This document shows, in pieces, positions 53,950 through 62,997 of a stretch of 64,000 nt of DNA; the stretch's first letter is position 1, and each line of letters opens with the position of its first letter. The stretch lies in the NCBI GenBank assembly GCA_042219835.1, contig JBHJMN010000011.1:1-64000 (forward strand). The letters are read 5' to 3'. Below the pieces are notes generated by a model. That model was not told the DNA's origin. It worked only from the letters and a program-made list of their open reading frames with translations, and did not search any database. Source of the stretch: Paenibacillus_G elgii_A (lineage in GTDB: Bacteria > Bacillota > Bacilli > Paenibacillales > NBRC-103111). Both the position numbers and the translations under genes were made by a program.

Positions 53950-54906
53950 ATGAAACGCAAAATTGGCATCATCGGGCTGGGAGATATCGCCCAAAAAGTG
54001 TATTTGCCGCTGTTATCCGCCAGCGAGAAAGTCGATATCATAGGGCTGTCCAGCCGTTCGATGTCAACTGTAGACCGAATCGGCGCGCAGTACCGGATCG
54101 CCGGACGGTATGCTTCCCTCACGGACCTGCTGCGTCAGGCCAAGCCGGAGGCGGTATTTGTCCATAGTCCGACGGAGACGCACGAAACGATCGTAACGAC
54201 ATGCTTAAAGGAGGGAATTCACGTTTACGTCGATAAGCCTCTGGCTTACGATATCGAAGCTTCGGAACGGATGGCGGCCTATGCGGCCGAGCGCGGGCTG
54301 CTGCTTGCCGTCGGATTCAACCGACGCTTTGCGCCAATGTATGTACAAGCCAAGCGATGGATGGAGGAAGGGGGCGGCTTCGATCTGGTCACCGCGGCGA
54401 AGCACCGGACGAAGCTGCAAAGCCTGCGCGCCAAGCACACGCTGTACGACGATTTGATTCACATGCTCGATTTATTGCTGTGGCTTGGCGGAGATGCCTT
54501 CGACGTGGAGTCGTACCGGCAGCGCATCGATTACGAAGGAAGGCTTTTGTTCGGAGCCGGAACCTTGACGTTCGGCCATGTCGCATCCGCAGCTTCCTCA
54601 CAGGATGCGGCAGTTGCGCAATTCAGCATGGTACGCCAAGCGGGAGCGGATCTGGAACAGTTGGAGCTGCACGGAAGCGGCCGGTCCGCCGAAGTGCTGA
54701 ACATGGATACCGCCGTATGGAGAAAAGCGGGCGCTTTCCCCCGAGAGCAAACGTTCGGAAGCTGGGATTCGATCTTGTACCGCCGAGGGTTTGCCGATGC
54801 GGTGGATCATTTCCTGGAATGCATAGCGGACCCTTCGCGCTGTACGATCCGCGCCGATCGGACCTTGCCGGCTCACCGCCTGGTGGAAAAGCTTCTCCCA
54901 GAATAA
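53950..54906 (+). CDS. Gfo/Idh/MocA family oxidoreductase
   Basis: 318 residues. A Rossmann N-domain with KIGIIGLGDIAQKVYLPLL and the family DKPLAYD (usually EKP) motif, then the alpha/beta substrate domain with GFNRRFAPMY and the His of DLIHMLDLLLW. Such NAD(P)-dependent enzymes act on sugars, inositols or their acids; the substrate is not deducible. GGGGG lies upstream of the ATG at 53950. The kinase gene follows by about 50 bases on the same strand. Confidence 0.9.
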   Translation: MKRKIGIIGLGDIAQKVYLPLLSASEKVDIIGLSSRSMSTVDRIGAQYRIAGRYASLTDLLRQAKPEAVFVHSPTETHETIVTTCLKEGIHVYVDKPLAYDIEASERMAAYAAERGLLLAVGFNRRFAPMYVQAKRWMEEGGGFDLVTAAKHRTKLQSLRAKHTLYDDLIHMLDLLLWLGGDAFDVESYRQRIDYEGRLLFGAGTLTFGHVASAASSQDAAVAQFSMVRQAGADLEQLELHGSGRSAEVLNMDTAVWRKAGAFPREQTFGSWDSILYRRGFADAVDHFLECIADPSRCTIRADRTLPAHRLVEKLLPE

Positions 54907-54958
54907 AATCGAGCCGGACCGCGTCAGATTGACATGTCGAAGGAGGTGTCTGCTTTTC

Positions 54959-57103
54959 ATGGAGCAGGATTCCCTGATCAAGTACAGCTTCACCAATGCC
55001 CCCGGCGGTATCGCGTTCCTTTCGACGGAAGGATACTTTATCAGAGTCAACCCGGCGTTCGCCCGCCTGCTGGGCTATACCGAAGGCGAGTTGGCGAACC
55101 GGCAGGAGAAGCAGCTTACTTATCCGAATGACCCGGACGTCATGGAGATGGCTGCCCCGCTGTTTGAACCTGGCGCCGCACCCGGGATGACGGTGGTCAA
55201 GCGCTATCTGCACAAAGATGGCGGCACGGTCCGGGTAAAGCTCGACGTCATCCTCATCCGCGATGAGGATGGGACGCACGCCGGCTTCTGCGCCTACGCA
55301 TCGGAATGGCCGGACGCCGATAAGGTACCCCAAGCGGCGGAGCTGTACGAGATGGTTTCGGAGCATACCCGGGATGTTATCTCTTACGGGATTGACGGCG
55401 TGCTGCAGTTCGTTTCCCCGGCTTCGCTCAAGCATCAGCTTGGCTTCGAGCCGGAGGAGTTAATCGGAAAGCACGCCTCCGAATTCATCCATCCGGACGA
55501 TCTTGCGTCCTTGGCGGAACAAACCTTTCGGGAATCCGATTCCTTTATCTGCCGGATTCGCCACAAACAGGGGTATTATGTCTGGTTTGAAGTGTCCGTG
55601 AAGCGGGTCGTCGATTCCGTAGGAGCCCAGCTCAAGGAGATCTATATCGGCCGGGACGTCACGGAACGGGAGCGGGCGCAGGCTGCGCTTCGTCATAGCG
55701 AACAGAATCTGGCGCAATCGCAGCGCATCGCCCGTTTGGGTAGCTTTGAATGGGACATGCTAACCGGCAAAATGGTGTGGTCGGACGAACTGCGCCGCAT
55801 TCTTAAAACCGATCTGCATCCAGACGTGACGTGCGAGGAACTGATGGCCCGCATTCACCCGAATGACCGCGAGGCGGCGCGGGAATCCATGCGGGATGCG
55901 CTGGCCGGACGCGAAATTCAAGTGGAATGCAGGATCGTTCTGGGCGACGGGACGGTCAAGTTCATCCGGATTCAAAGTATTACGACATTGACCTCGAAAG
56001 GAAGACCGTCTCGGATCAACGGGACGGTTCAGGATATTACAGGCCAGAAGCTGATGCTGCAAATGCTTGAAGAAAGTGTAGACCGGTATACGTCGCTCAA
56101 AAAATATAATTTGGATGCGATCGTCTCGCTTAACAAGAGCGGGATGATCACGTCGGCCAATCCTGCAACCGAAACCATTACCGGCTATTCCGCGCAGGAA
56201 CTGATCGGCATGCCTTTTGCCGATTTGCTGGCGCCCGAAGAAGAAGGGGCGCAAACGCAGCTTCATAAAATTATGCACGAAGGCGCTTTGTCCGGTATGG
56301 AAATGAAGCTCGTCCGCAAGTCGGGACAATCGGCCTATCTGCTCGCGACGCCGGCCCCGATCTACGTCAACCGCAAGCAGGTCGGCTGCTACATAATCGC
56401 CAAGGACATTACAGAGCAGAAGCGAAAGGACGAGCTGCTGCTCAAGTCTGAAAAGCTGACGATCGCCGGGCAGCTTGCCGCAGGGGTCGCTCATGAAATC
56501 CGCAATCCGCTGACGGCGCTCAAGGGCTTCGTTCAGCTGATGGGCCGGTCAGAGCATAGCTATTCGCAATATTTGCCGATTATGAAGGAAGAGCTGGAGC
56601 GGATCGAGGTGATTATCAGCGAGCTGCTGATGCTGGCCAAGCCGCAAGCCGTTCAAATGAAAATCGCCGACCTCGCCGTGCTCGTTCAAGAGGTCGTGAT
56701 GCTGACCAGCGCGCAGGCAATGCTGCTTAACATTGAGATCCGCTTTTTCCCAACGGGCGAGCCGCTGCCGATCCGCTGCGACCCGAATCAAATCAAGCAG
56801 GTGTTCGTCAATTTTTTGAAAAATGCATTTGAGGCGATGCCACGAGGAGGGACGATTGACGTAAGTATGGAGGCCACGGAGCAGGGACTTGCCTTGGTCC
56901 GCGTCGCCGATGAAGGCTGCGGCATTTCGCAGGAGCAGCTGCGGCAGATCGGCGAGCCGTTCTATTCGACCAAAGAAGCGGGAACAGGACTCGGCCTGCT
57001 CGTCAGCCACAAAATTATCGAACATCATAAGGGCCGGATTCATATCGCCAGCGAGGTGGGCGTCGGTACAACGATCCAGGTCAAGCTGCCCATCCATCAT
57101 TAG
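54959..57103 (+). CDS. Multi-PAS sensor histidine kinase
   Basis: 714 residues, soluble, no membrane helix. Four PAS/PAC modules in tandem (about 5-118, 125-240, 250-365 and 375-495) precede HisKA with the phospho-acceptor in AAGVAHEIRNPLTALKG and an HATPase with NFLKNAFEAM, DEGCGIS and GTGLGLLVS. Resembles KinA/KinE-type kinases that feed the sporulation phosphorelay in Bacilli; no response regulator adjoins it, which fits an orphan phosphorelay kinase. AAGGAGGTG lies ten bases before the ATG at 54959. Signal unknown. Confidence 0.9.
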   Translation: MEQDSLIKYSFTNAPGGIAFLSTEGYFIRVNPAFARLLGYTEGELANRQEKQLTYPNDPDVMEMAAPLFEPGAAPGMTVVKRYLHKDGGTVRVKLDVILIRDEDGTHAGFCAYASEWPDADKVPQAAELYEMVSEHTRDVISYGIDGVLQFVSPASLKHQLGFEPEELIGKHASEFIHPDDLASLAEQTFRESDSFICRIRHKQGYYVWFEVSVKRVVDSVGAQLKEIYIGRDVTERERAQAALRHSEQNLAQSQRIARLGSFEWDMLTGKMVWSDELRRILKTDLHPDVTCEELMARIHPNDREAARESMRDALAGREIQVECRIVLGDGTVKFIRIQSITTLTSKGRPSRINGTVQDITGQKLMLQMLEESVDRYTSLKKYNLDAIVSLNKSGMITSANPATETITGYSAQELIGMPFADLLAPEEEGAQTQLHKIMHEGALSGMEMKLVRKSGQSAYLLATPAPIYVNRKQVGCYIIAKDITEQKRKDELLLKSEKLTIAGQLAAGVAHEIRNPLTALKGFVQLMGRSEHSYSQYLPIMKEELERIEVIISELLMLAKPQAVQMKIADLAVLVQEVVMLTSAQAMLLNIEIRFFPTGEPLPIRCDPNQIKQVFVNFLKNAFEAMPRGGTIDVSMEATEQGLALVRVADEGCGISQEQLRQIGEPFYSTKEAGTGLGLLVSHKIIEHHKGRIHIASEVGVGTTIQVKLPIHH

Positions 57104-57312
57104 TCGGCGGGGAAGCGCTCAAAGAAAAGCCGGATGTACGACAAATCATGTCCGGTCCCTTTTTATCTCTGGCGTCCGTAATCGACTTGTTAATCGGGCA
57201 TGTACCCCTGTTGGGACAAAATGATTATCCTTTAAAATAATTGTAAAAAGTGTTGATCAAGGGATAGGTCCTTCAGGGGAGACATTTTACGATTGGCGGT
57301 GGACGGGAAAGT

Positions 57313-58431
57313 ATGAGGAAAAAATCAATTCTGTATAAACCGATCATTGCGGTCACCGGCAGCTCCGGTAAAACGACAACAAAAGAAATGATTGCCGCGG
57401 TATTGAAAAAACGTTGGAAAATCTTCAAATCCCCCCAAAATCGAAATGCCGTGTCAGCCACCAAAAGGCATGCAAAATTGCTCCGGTCTGTTCACCGGGC
57501 TGCTGTTTTGGAATATGGCATGCAGTATTACGGGAACATCAAACGTCACTGCCACTATATTCGTCCCAATATAGGGGTTATCACCCATATTGGAAGGGCC
57601 CATATCGGCAATTTTGGCGGCCGAATTCAAGGTGTAGCCAAGGCGAAGTCGGAATTAATCCGTCACATGAAATCGACAGGGACCTTATGGCTGAACGCCG
57701 ACGACCGTCATTCCAAACTGCTGCGAACGAAGGGATTCAAGGGCCGCATCGTACGAATCGGAATCCGCAACAAAGCCGTTTACCGGGCATCCAAAATCCA
57801 TCACGCCAATCGTGGAATGACATTCCAGGTGAAGCTTAACGGGAAAGAACACCGTTTTTATATCCCTATTTTAGGAAGGCATAATATTTACAACGCGTTG
57901 TTTGCAATTGGTATTTCACATCGTTTGGGCTTTACACCGAAGCAGATCCAGAATGGCCTCAAAACCTATGAAAAGCCAAAAAGACGGCTGTACGTATACA
58001 ACGCGAGGAGAGGCATAAGAATAATCGATGATTCTTACAGCGCAAATCCGGATGCAGTAAAAGCCGCCCTTGATGTATTAGCCGCTACTGGCCAAAAGAA
58101 AAAAATTGCCGTACTGGGTTCCATGTTGGAATTAGGCGCATATTCAGCCAAAGGCCATAAAGAAATAGGGAGTTATGCGGCACGAAAAAACATCACCCAT
58201 GTATACGCAATTGGAAAACATGCCCCACAGATTATCGCTGGCGCCAGAGCAGCAGGCTTTCCCGCCCGAAACTTGCATAGCTTTGTCTCCAGGGCACAGC
58301 TTCACAAGGCATTAACTCGAGTTATACAACCGGGCACGACTATTCTTGTCAAAGGGTCAAATCAGATGGGATTGAACAAAACCGTAGCGTATTTGAGGCA
58401 AACTTATTACAAAAGCAGAGAAAATGCATGA
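57313..58431 (+). CDS. MurF-like Mur ligase lacking the N-terminal domain
   Basis: 372 residues. The ATP-binding domain starts almost at the N-terminus (P-loop TGSSGKTTT at 15-23), followed by GVITHIGRAHIGNFGG, the carbamylated-lysine region AKAKSELI, and the C-terminal DDSYSANPDAVKAALDVL and LGSMLELG. This is the central and C-terminal MurF core without the usual 80-100-residue UDP-substrate domain. The protein is very basic. ATG is preceded by a poor ribosome binding site. It overlaps the next gene, a DD-carboxypeptidase, by four bases. Likely an amide ligase joining a dipeptide or amino acid to an acid, but the acceptor is unlikely to be ordinary UDP-MurNAc-tripeptide. Confidence 0.82.
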   Translation: MRKKSILYKPIIAVTGSSGKTTTKEMIAAVLKKRWKIFKSPQNRNAVSATKRHAKLLRSVHRAAVLEYGMQYYGNIKRHCHYIRPNIGVITHIGRAHIGNFGGRIQGVAKAKSELIRHMKSTGTLWLNADDRHSKLLRTKGFKGRIVRIGIRNKAVYRASKIHHANRGMTFQVKLNGKEHRFYIPILGRHNIYNALFAIGISHRLGFTPKQIQNGLKTYEKPKRRLYVYNARRGIRIIDDSYSANPDAVKAALDVLAATGQKKKIAVLGSMLELGAYSAKGHKEIGSYAARKNITHVYAIGKHAPQIIAGARAAGFPARNLHSFVSRAQLHKALTRVIQPGTTILVKGSNQMGLNKTVAYLRQTYYKSRENA

Positions 58432-59183
58432 TTCGAAAGAAGTATGCCAGGTTTGCCAAATCAGCCATCGTGGCTAACGCGAATACGGGTAAAATTTTGT
58501 TTAAAAAGCATCCCTTCAAGAAGCTGCCCCCCGCCAGCATGACAAAGATCATGACATTACTCCTTGCTATGGAAAAATTACAACACGGTAAAATTAAAGT
58601 AACCGATCGTGTTACCGTGTCCAGACGCGCAACATTAACAATAGGCTCAAGTCTGTTCTTAAGACCGGGGGAAGTTTTGAAGCTCTGGGATTTACTCAAG
58701 GGAATTGCTCTTGTCTCGGGTAACGATGCGACGGTCGCGTTGGCAGAACATATTGCAGGTACCGAAGCCCAATTCGTTAAGCTTATGAACAACAAAGCGA
58801 AAGTTCTCGGATTGGTTAATACCCATTTTGTAAATTCGCATGGATTGGATCGGAAAAATCATTTTTCCTGTGCGTATGACATGCTTATCATGTCAAAAAA
58901 GCTTCTTAGACATAAGAAGATTTTAAAGTTAACTGCATTGAAATACGCAAGGATACGAAGGAATCATCGACGCCGGATGAAGCTGAAAAATACGAACACC
59001 TTGCTAGGAAATTATAGAGGTGTTGACGGGTTAAAAACCGGAACTACACCAAAAGCCAAATACTGTCTTACCGCAACAGTGAAAAGACGAGGTACCCGAG
59101 TGATCGCCATCGTCATGGGCGAACCTACGGCGCGGAAAAGGAATCGGGAAGTAGTCGAGCTGTTGGATTTTTCTCTATCTTAA
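58428..59183 (+). CDS. D-alanyl-D-alanine carboxypeptidase-like, no signal peptide
   Basis: 251 residues of the S11 penicillin-binding fold with all three motifs: S37-M-T-K40, S97-G-N99 and K203-T-G205. Ordinary DacA/DacF proteins have about 380-440 residues with a signal peptide and a C-terminal domain; here the catalytic domain begins at residue 6 (KYARFAKSAIVANANTGKILF) and nothing follows it. It is strongly basic, like the MurF-like partner it overlaps. Cleavage or hydrolysis of D-Ala-D-Ala-type peptides is inferred; the location is cytoplasmic unless exported by another route. Closed by a terminator. Confidence 0.84.
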   Translation: MIRKKYARFAKSAIVANANTGKILFKKHPFKKLPPASMTKIMTLLLAMEKLQHGKIKVTDRVTVSRRATLTIGSSLFLRPGEVLKLWDLLKGIALVSGNDATVALAEHIAGTEAQFVKLMNNKAKVLGLVNTHFVNSHGLDRKNHFSCAYDMLIMSKKLLRHKKILKLTALKYARIRRNHRRRMKLKNTNTLLGNYRGVDGLKTGTTPKAKYCLTATVKRRGTRVIAIVMGEPTARKRNREVVELLDFSLS

Positions 59184-59204
59184 TGCAATTTAATAAGGGA
59201 AATG

Positions 59205-59235
59205 ACCGGCGTTCGTATCGGACGCCGGTTTTTGT
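59205..59235 (+). terminator. Terminator of the MurF-like/DD-peptidase operon
   Basis: ACCGGCGTTCG (59205-59215) with CGGACGCCGGT (59219-59229), three-base loop, five T. Confidence 0.85.
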
Positions 59236-59396
59236 ATGGTCACATTTGACGCTCCTTATTTCCATTTTTATTGTATGGTTGTGTTTACATTTGTATTTTT
59301 CAGCCTCGCAACAACAATGTGAGCAATGTCATTCCGATCGGGGAGGAAGAACGGTAACATAAATAATAGTAGATTTCAGGGAAAGGGATGTTTGTC

Positions 59397-59825
59397 ATGC
59401 CATATCAAAACATATTAGCCGCATTTGATGGCTCGGCATTATCGGTAAAAGCGCTGGAAAAGGCCATAAAATTTTCTCAAGAGCATGCTGCCAGACTTGA
59501 AGTGATTCATGTCTGCCATATTCCCATTCCCGTGTTCGGAGGGCCGCTGTATGCAGCGCCGTTCAACGAGGATAAAGATTACTTGCTTGCCGCCCAAGGT
59601 ATGATGGACGAGGCCAAACGATTAACCTCTGAGCTGCCTGACGTCAAGGTGAGCCTGAAGCAGGGACAGCCGGCTCTTGCCATTCTGGAATACGCCGAGG
59701 AAAGCGGATGCGACCTGATCATTATGGGAAGCAGAGGACTAGGCGGCCTGCGCGAGTTTGTTCTTGGCAGCGTCAGCCATCATGTTGTTCAGCACTCGAA
59801 AGTTCCGGTGCTGATTGTCAAGTAA
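59397..59825 (+). CDS. Universal stress protein
   Basis: 142 residues of the UspA fold. The nucleotide-binding motif is the G-2-x-G-9-x-G-S type, seen as GSRGLGGLREFVLGSVS, and AAFDGSALSVKALEKA begins the chain, so it is an ATP-binding Usp. AAAGGG lies nine bases before the ATG at 59397; the ATG at 59388 is too close. Single gene with its own terminator. Role in stress survival is by family. Confidence 0.92.
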   Translation: MPYQNILAAFDGSALSVKALEKAIKFSQEHAARLEVIHVCHIPIPVFGGPLYAAPFNEDKDYLLAAQGMMDEAKRLTSELPDVKVSLKQGQPALAILEYAEESGCDLIIMGSRGLGGLREFVLGSVSHHVVQHSKVPVLIVK

Positions 59826-59836
59826 GCCGATTCAAC

Positions 59837-59859
59837 GCACCTTTACGGTGCTTTTTTTA
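59837..59859 (+). terminator. Terminator of the Usp gene
   Basis: GCACC (59837-59841) with GGTGC (59847-59851), loop TTTAC, then seven T. Confidence 0.8.
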
Positions 59860-59958
59860 TCTCTAAAAGTAGGGGCGCAGTCTCCCCCAAAAAGTTTACT
59901 CTTCCGCGTCCATTTCCGGGTATAATGGGGATAACTAGCCAAGGAACGGGGGATGCGG

Positions 59959-61743
59959 ATGCAGCACTTAACCTTGCTGCTCATGGAGCGGATGGGACTG
60001 CTATTGTTGATTACGTTCATCCTTACCCGAATCCCGCAGTTTCGGTCCCTGCTCGACCGGAGGCCGGATTGGAGAACCGGATTGACTTTTTCGCTGGTTT
60101 TCGGCCTGGTCAGCATCGGAGGCACGTACGCCGGGGTGACGATTACCGGGGAGAGGGTCGACTCTTCTTTTCTCGTTGCTTCCCTTCAGCCGGAGGACGC
60201 GATGGCGGATTCGGCGCTGATCGGGGTAATGGTGGCCGGTCTGCTCGGCGGGGTGGCCGTAGGCACGGGGGCAGGCCTCATCTCCGGCATTCACGCTTAC
60301 AGTCTGGGCGGGATTACCGGCATGGCTGACGCGGTGTCTACGCCAATTCTGGGTCTTTTGGCCGGATTGGTCGCCCGCTTCTTTGCCGAAGAAAGAGTCA
60401 TCGCGCCGGTGAAGGCGCTGTTTATTAGCGTGTTCGCGCCCATCCTGCAGATGGGCGTCGTACTGATCGTGAACGAGTCTTCGCCAGCCGCGATCCGCAC
60501 GGTGGACCTCATCGGGATACCGATGGTCGCGGCCAACAGCGTGGGAGTCGGCATTTTGGTCGCGATGATTCAGGCAGCCATGAAGGAAGAGGAGCGGGCG
60601 GCTGCCTCCGAGACGCAGCGGTCGCTGCATATCGCGGAGATGGCGCTTCCGTTTCTTAAGCAGGGGCTGACCTTCGAGACCGCCGAAGCGGCGGCCCATG
60701 TGCTGCGCCGCGAGCTTCGCGCCAGTGCGGTCGCCGTCACGGATACGAAGCAAATCTTGGCGCATGTCGGCACCGGAATGATGCCGGGCATACAAGGAAT
60801 GCCGATCGCTTCGGAATTGTCGAGGAAGGCAGTCCAAACCGGGGAGATTCAGATTGCCAGAACGAAGGAGCAGATTCAGCCGCACCATCCGGCCGTTGGC
60901 GCGGCGATTATCGTTCCGTTCCGAAGCGGGGGACAAGTCGCGGGATTAATCAAATTGTATTATCCCAGCGTCCGGCAGATCCGTCCGGTGGAGGAGGCTT
61001 TTGCCCAGGGGCTCAGCAAGCTGATCTCGATCCAGCTCGATATCGCGATGGCGGAGCAGCTGAGAAGCTTGATGAAGGATGCGGAATTGAAAGCGCTTCA
61101 AGCGCAAATTAACCCGCACTTTTTGTTCAATACGCTTAATGCGATCGTCACGCTGATTCGGATTAAGCCCGAAGCGGCCAGACGGGTTACCGTGCAGCTC
61201 GGGCATTACATGCGCATGAACCTGACGATGACCCAGGCGCCGCTTGTCCCGCTGTATAAGGAATTGGAGCATCTTCATACGTACCTCGGGATCGTGAATA
61301 TCCGGTTCGAGGACCAGCTCTCCGTCGATTGTCAATGCGATCCCGGCCTGGAATCCGTATCCATCCCGCCTTCCACGCTCCAGCCGCTGGTGGAAAACAG
61401 CATTCATCACGGCTTTAAAGGGCGGACGGACAGGGGCGACATTCATGTCGAGCTCCGCCGCGGAGCGGACGGAGTTCACATTGTGGTCAAGGACAACGGC
61501 AACGGTTTTCCGGCGGACGTATTGGAGACGCTGGGGGCTTCTCCGGTCACAGGCGGCGGGAGCGGGAGCACGGGCATTGGAATTTATAACGTGAACCGGC
61601 GGCTGATCCACCTGTTCGGCTTGGAGGCGAGGCTGAAATTTTCCAACCTGCCCGAGGGAGGAGCGCGCATCGAATGTACGATACCTTATCAAGCGGAGGA
61701 AAGGCGTGAAACGATAAATGAAAGTGATGATCGCAGAGGATGA
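59959..61743 (+). CDS. LytS-type sensor histidine kinase
   Basis: 594 residues. The N-terminal 200 form a 5TM-5TMR_LYT sensor with about six helices, then a GAF-like region (about 215-350), then the His_kinase block LQAQINPHFLFNTLNAI carrying the phospho-His and an HATPase with VENSIHHGF, DNGNGFP and GSGSTGIGIYN. Homologues (LytS, BtsS, YpdA) sense membrane potential, pyruvate or related acids. ATG at 59959 has GGGGG six bases upstream. Overlaps the response regulator gene by 26 bases. An acetate-type symporter operon follows, hinting at a carboxylate signal. Confidence 0.92.
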   Translation: MQHLTLLLMERMGLLLLITFILTRIPQFRSLLDRRPDWRTGLTFSLVFGLVSIGGTYAGVTITGERVDSSFLVASLQPEDAMADSALIGVMVAGLLGGVAVGTGAGLISGIHAYSLGGITGMADAVSTPILGLLAGLVARFFAEERVIAPVKALFISVFAPILQMGVVLIVNESSPAAIRTVDLIGIPMVAANSVGVGILVAMIQAAMKEEERAAASETQRSLHIAEMALPFLKQGLTFETAEAAAHVLRRELRASAVAVTDTKQILAHVGTGMMPGIQGMPIASELSRKAVQTGEIQIARTKEQIQPHHPAVGAAIIVPFRSGGQVAGLIKLYYPSVRQIRPVEEAFAQGLSKLISIQLDIAMAEQLRSLMKDAELKALQAQINPHFLFNTLNAIVTLIRIKPEAARRVTVQLGHYMRMNLTMTQAPLVPLYKELEHLHTYLGIVNIRFEDQLSVDCQCDPGLESVSIPPSTLQPLVENSIHHGFKGRTDRGDIHVELRRGADGVHIVVKDNGNGFPADVLETLGASPVTGGGSGSTGIGIYNVNRRLIHLFGLEARLKFSNLPEGGARIECTIPYQAEERRETINESDDRRG

Positions 61744-62500
61744 GCGGTTGGCGAGGGAGGAGCTGACTTATTTATTGTCCCGGGAACAGGATGTCGAGCT
61801 GCTGCCTTTTGCTACAAGTGGCGTTCAACTGCTGGAGCTGGTAACCGTTCACATGCCGGACGTCGTCTTTCTCGATATTCATATGCCCGGCCTGGACGGG
61901 GTGCAGACTGCATATAAGCTGATGGATGTCGATCCGCGGCCGTATATTGTTTTTGCGACGGCTTACGAACAGTATGCTGTGGAAGCGTTCCGCCTGGAAG
62001 CGGCCGATTATTTGTTAAAGCCTTACGACGAGGAACGTTTTCGTCAGACGCTGCAAAAAATACGCAAAATGCAGACTTCCTCCGAAGGGACGCTGGTCCC
62101 GCCCGCTGCCGCGACGGCTTCGCTGGCTGCGGATGGGGCGATCCGCTCCCGGAACGCATTCAAGCCGAAGCTGCTGGTCGATGACGGCAGCCGTATGGTG
62201 GTGGTCGAGCCTGCGAAAATCAGCTATGCGGTTAAGGAAGAGAAGCTGACGCAAATTCACATGGCGGACGGGCAGGTGCATGCGACTCGGCAAACGCTAC
62301 AGGAGCTGGAGGAGAAACTGATCGGGTATGCTTTTTTCCGGACACACCGCAGCTATTTGGTCAATGTGGACCGCATTGATGAAATCGAGCCGTGGTTTAA
62401 CGGGGCTTACAACGTCGTCTTGAAGGATACTAGTCGGAGTAAAGTGCCTTTGTCCAGAGTTGCGGCCAAGGAATTAATCAAGCGGCTGCAGGGAGAGTAG
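61718..62500 (+). CDS. LytTR-family response regulator
   Basis: 260 residues. A receiver domain with the acidic pocket MIAEDERLAREE and phospho-Asp in VVFLDIHMPG and the conserved KPYDEERF, an Ala-rich linker, and a LytTR DNA-binding domain (LLVDDGSRMVVVEPAKI, FFRTHRSYLVNVDRIDEIEPW). Partner of the LytS-type kinase. Members bind two direct repeats about two helical turns apart; such repeats occur directly downstream, before the symporter operon. Confidence 0.93.
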   Translation: MKVMIAEDERLAREELTYLLSREQDVELLPFATSGVQLLELVTVHMPDVVFLDIHMPGLDGVQTAYKLMDVDPRPYIVFATAYEQYAVEAFRLEAADYLLKPYDEERFRQTLQKIRKMQTSSEGTLVPPAAATASLAADGAIRSRNAFKPKLLVDDGSRMVVVEPAKISYAVKEEKLTQIHMADGQVHATRQTLQELEEKLIGYAFFRTHRSYLVNVDRIDEIEPWFNGAYNVVLKDTSRSKVPLSRVAAKELIKRLQGE

Positions 62501-62525
62501 CAGGCCGGGAGAGGACGCCGTTCAG

Positions 62526-62560
62526 GACGGCTTTTGACCGTTTGGGGGACGGTTTTTGAC
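62526..62560 (+). promoter_or_regulatory. Direct repeats, candidate LytTR operator
   Basis: GACGGCTTTTGAC (62526-62538) and GACGGTTTTTGAC (62548-62560) match at 12 of 13 positions and repeat at a 22-base period, as LytTR sites do. They lie 105 bases before the DUF485 start codon and immediately after the regulator's own gene. Confidence 0.5.
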
Positions 62561-62607
62561 ATTTCGCGACGAAGTTCAAGTGATTCGTACATTCCTATGT
62601 TACAATT

Positions 62608-62621
62608 ATAAAGCGCTTACA
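62608..62621 (+). promoter_or_regulatory. cre (CcpA) box
   Basis: ATAAAGCGCTTACA matches the cre consensus TGWAANCGNTNWCA at all constrained positions except the first two. A -10-like TACAAT lies at 62601-62606, so the box would overlap the start of transcription and repress the symporter operon in the presence of good sugars. Confidence 0.65.
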
Positions 62622-62664
62622 AGTAAAAACTTGGGATCTGAAAACTTTGCAGGAGGGAATACCA

Positions 62665-62994
62665 ATGAAAGCACAAACCCGAAGGAATGCTTACAGCGAA
62701 ATCGTACGCTCCGATACGTTTCGCAGGCTGATGGTCCAAAAGAAACGTTTTATCCTGCCGATGTCGATCTTTTTCCTCGTGTTCTACTTCATTCTTCCGG
62801 TCCTGACCTCGTATTCTCAAGTGCTGAACACCAAAGCGTTCGGTTCGATCACGTGGGCATGGATTTTCGCTTTTGCGCAATTTATGATGACCTGGGTGCT
62901 ATGTTCGCTGTATTCCCGCAAGGCGGTCCAGTTCGACGCCTTGGCCGAACAAATCAAAGACGAGTCCAAAACAAGCCTGCGGAAGGTGGGGTAG
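62665..62994 (+). CDS. DUF485 membrane protein
   Basis: 109 residues with two membrane helices (about 30-52 and 62-85) and the DUF485 start block (AYSEIVRSDTFRRLMVQKKRF). DUF485 proteins are small partners of ActP-type monocarboxylate symporters; the symporter gene follows three bases later. GGAGGG precedes the ATG at 62665; the frame extends to 62647 without support. Function in the transporter complex is unproven. Confidence 0.88.
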   Translation: MKAQTRRNAYSEIVRSDTFRRLMVQKKRFILPMSIFFLVFYFILPVLTSYSQVLNTKAFGSITWAWIFAFAQFMMTWVLCSLYSRKAVQFDALAEQIKDESKTSLRKVG

Positions 62995-62997
62995 CCG

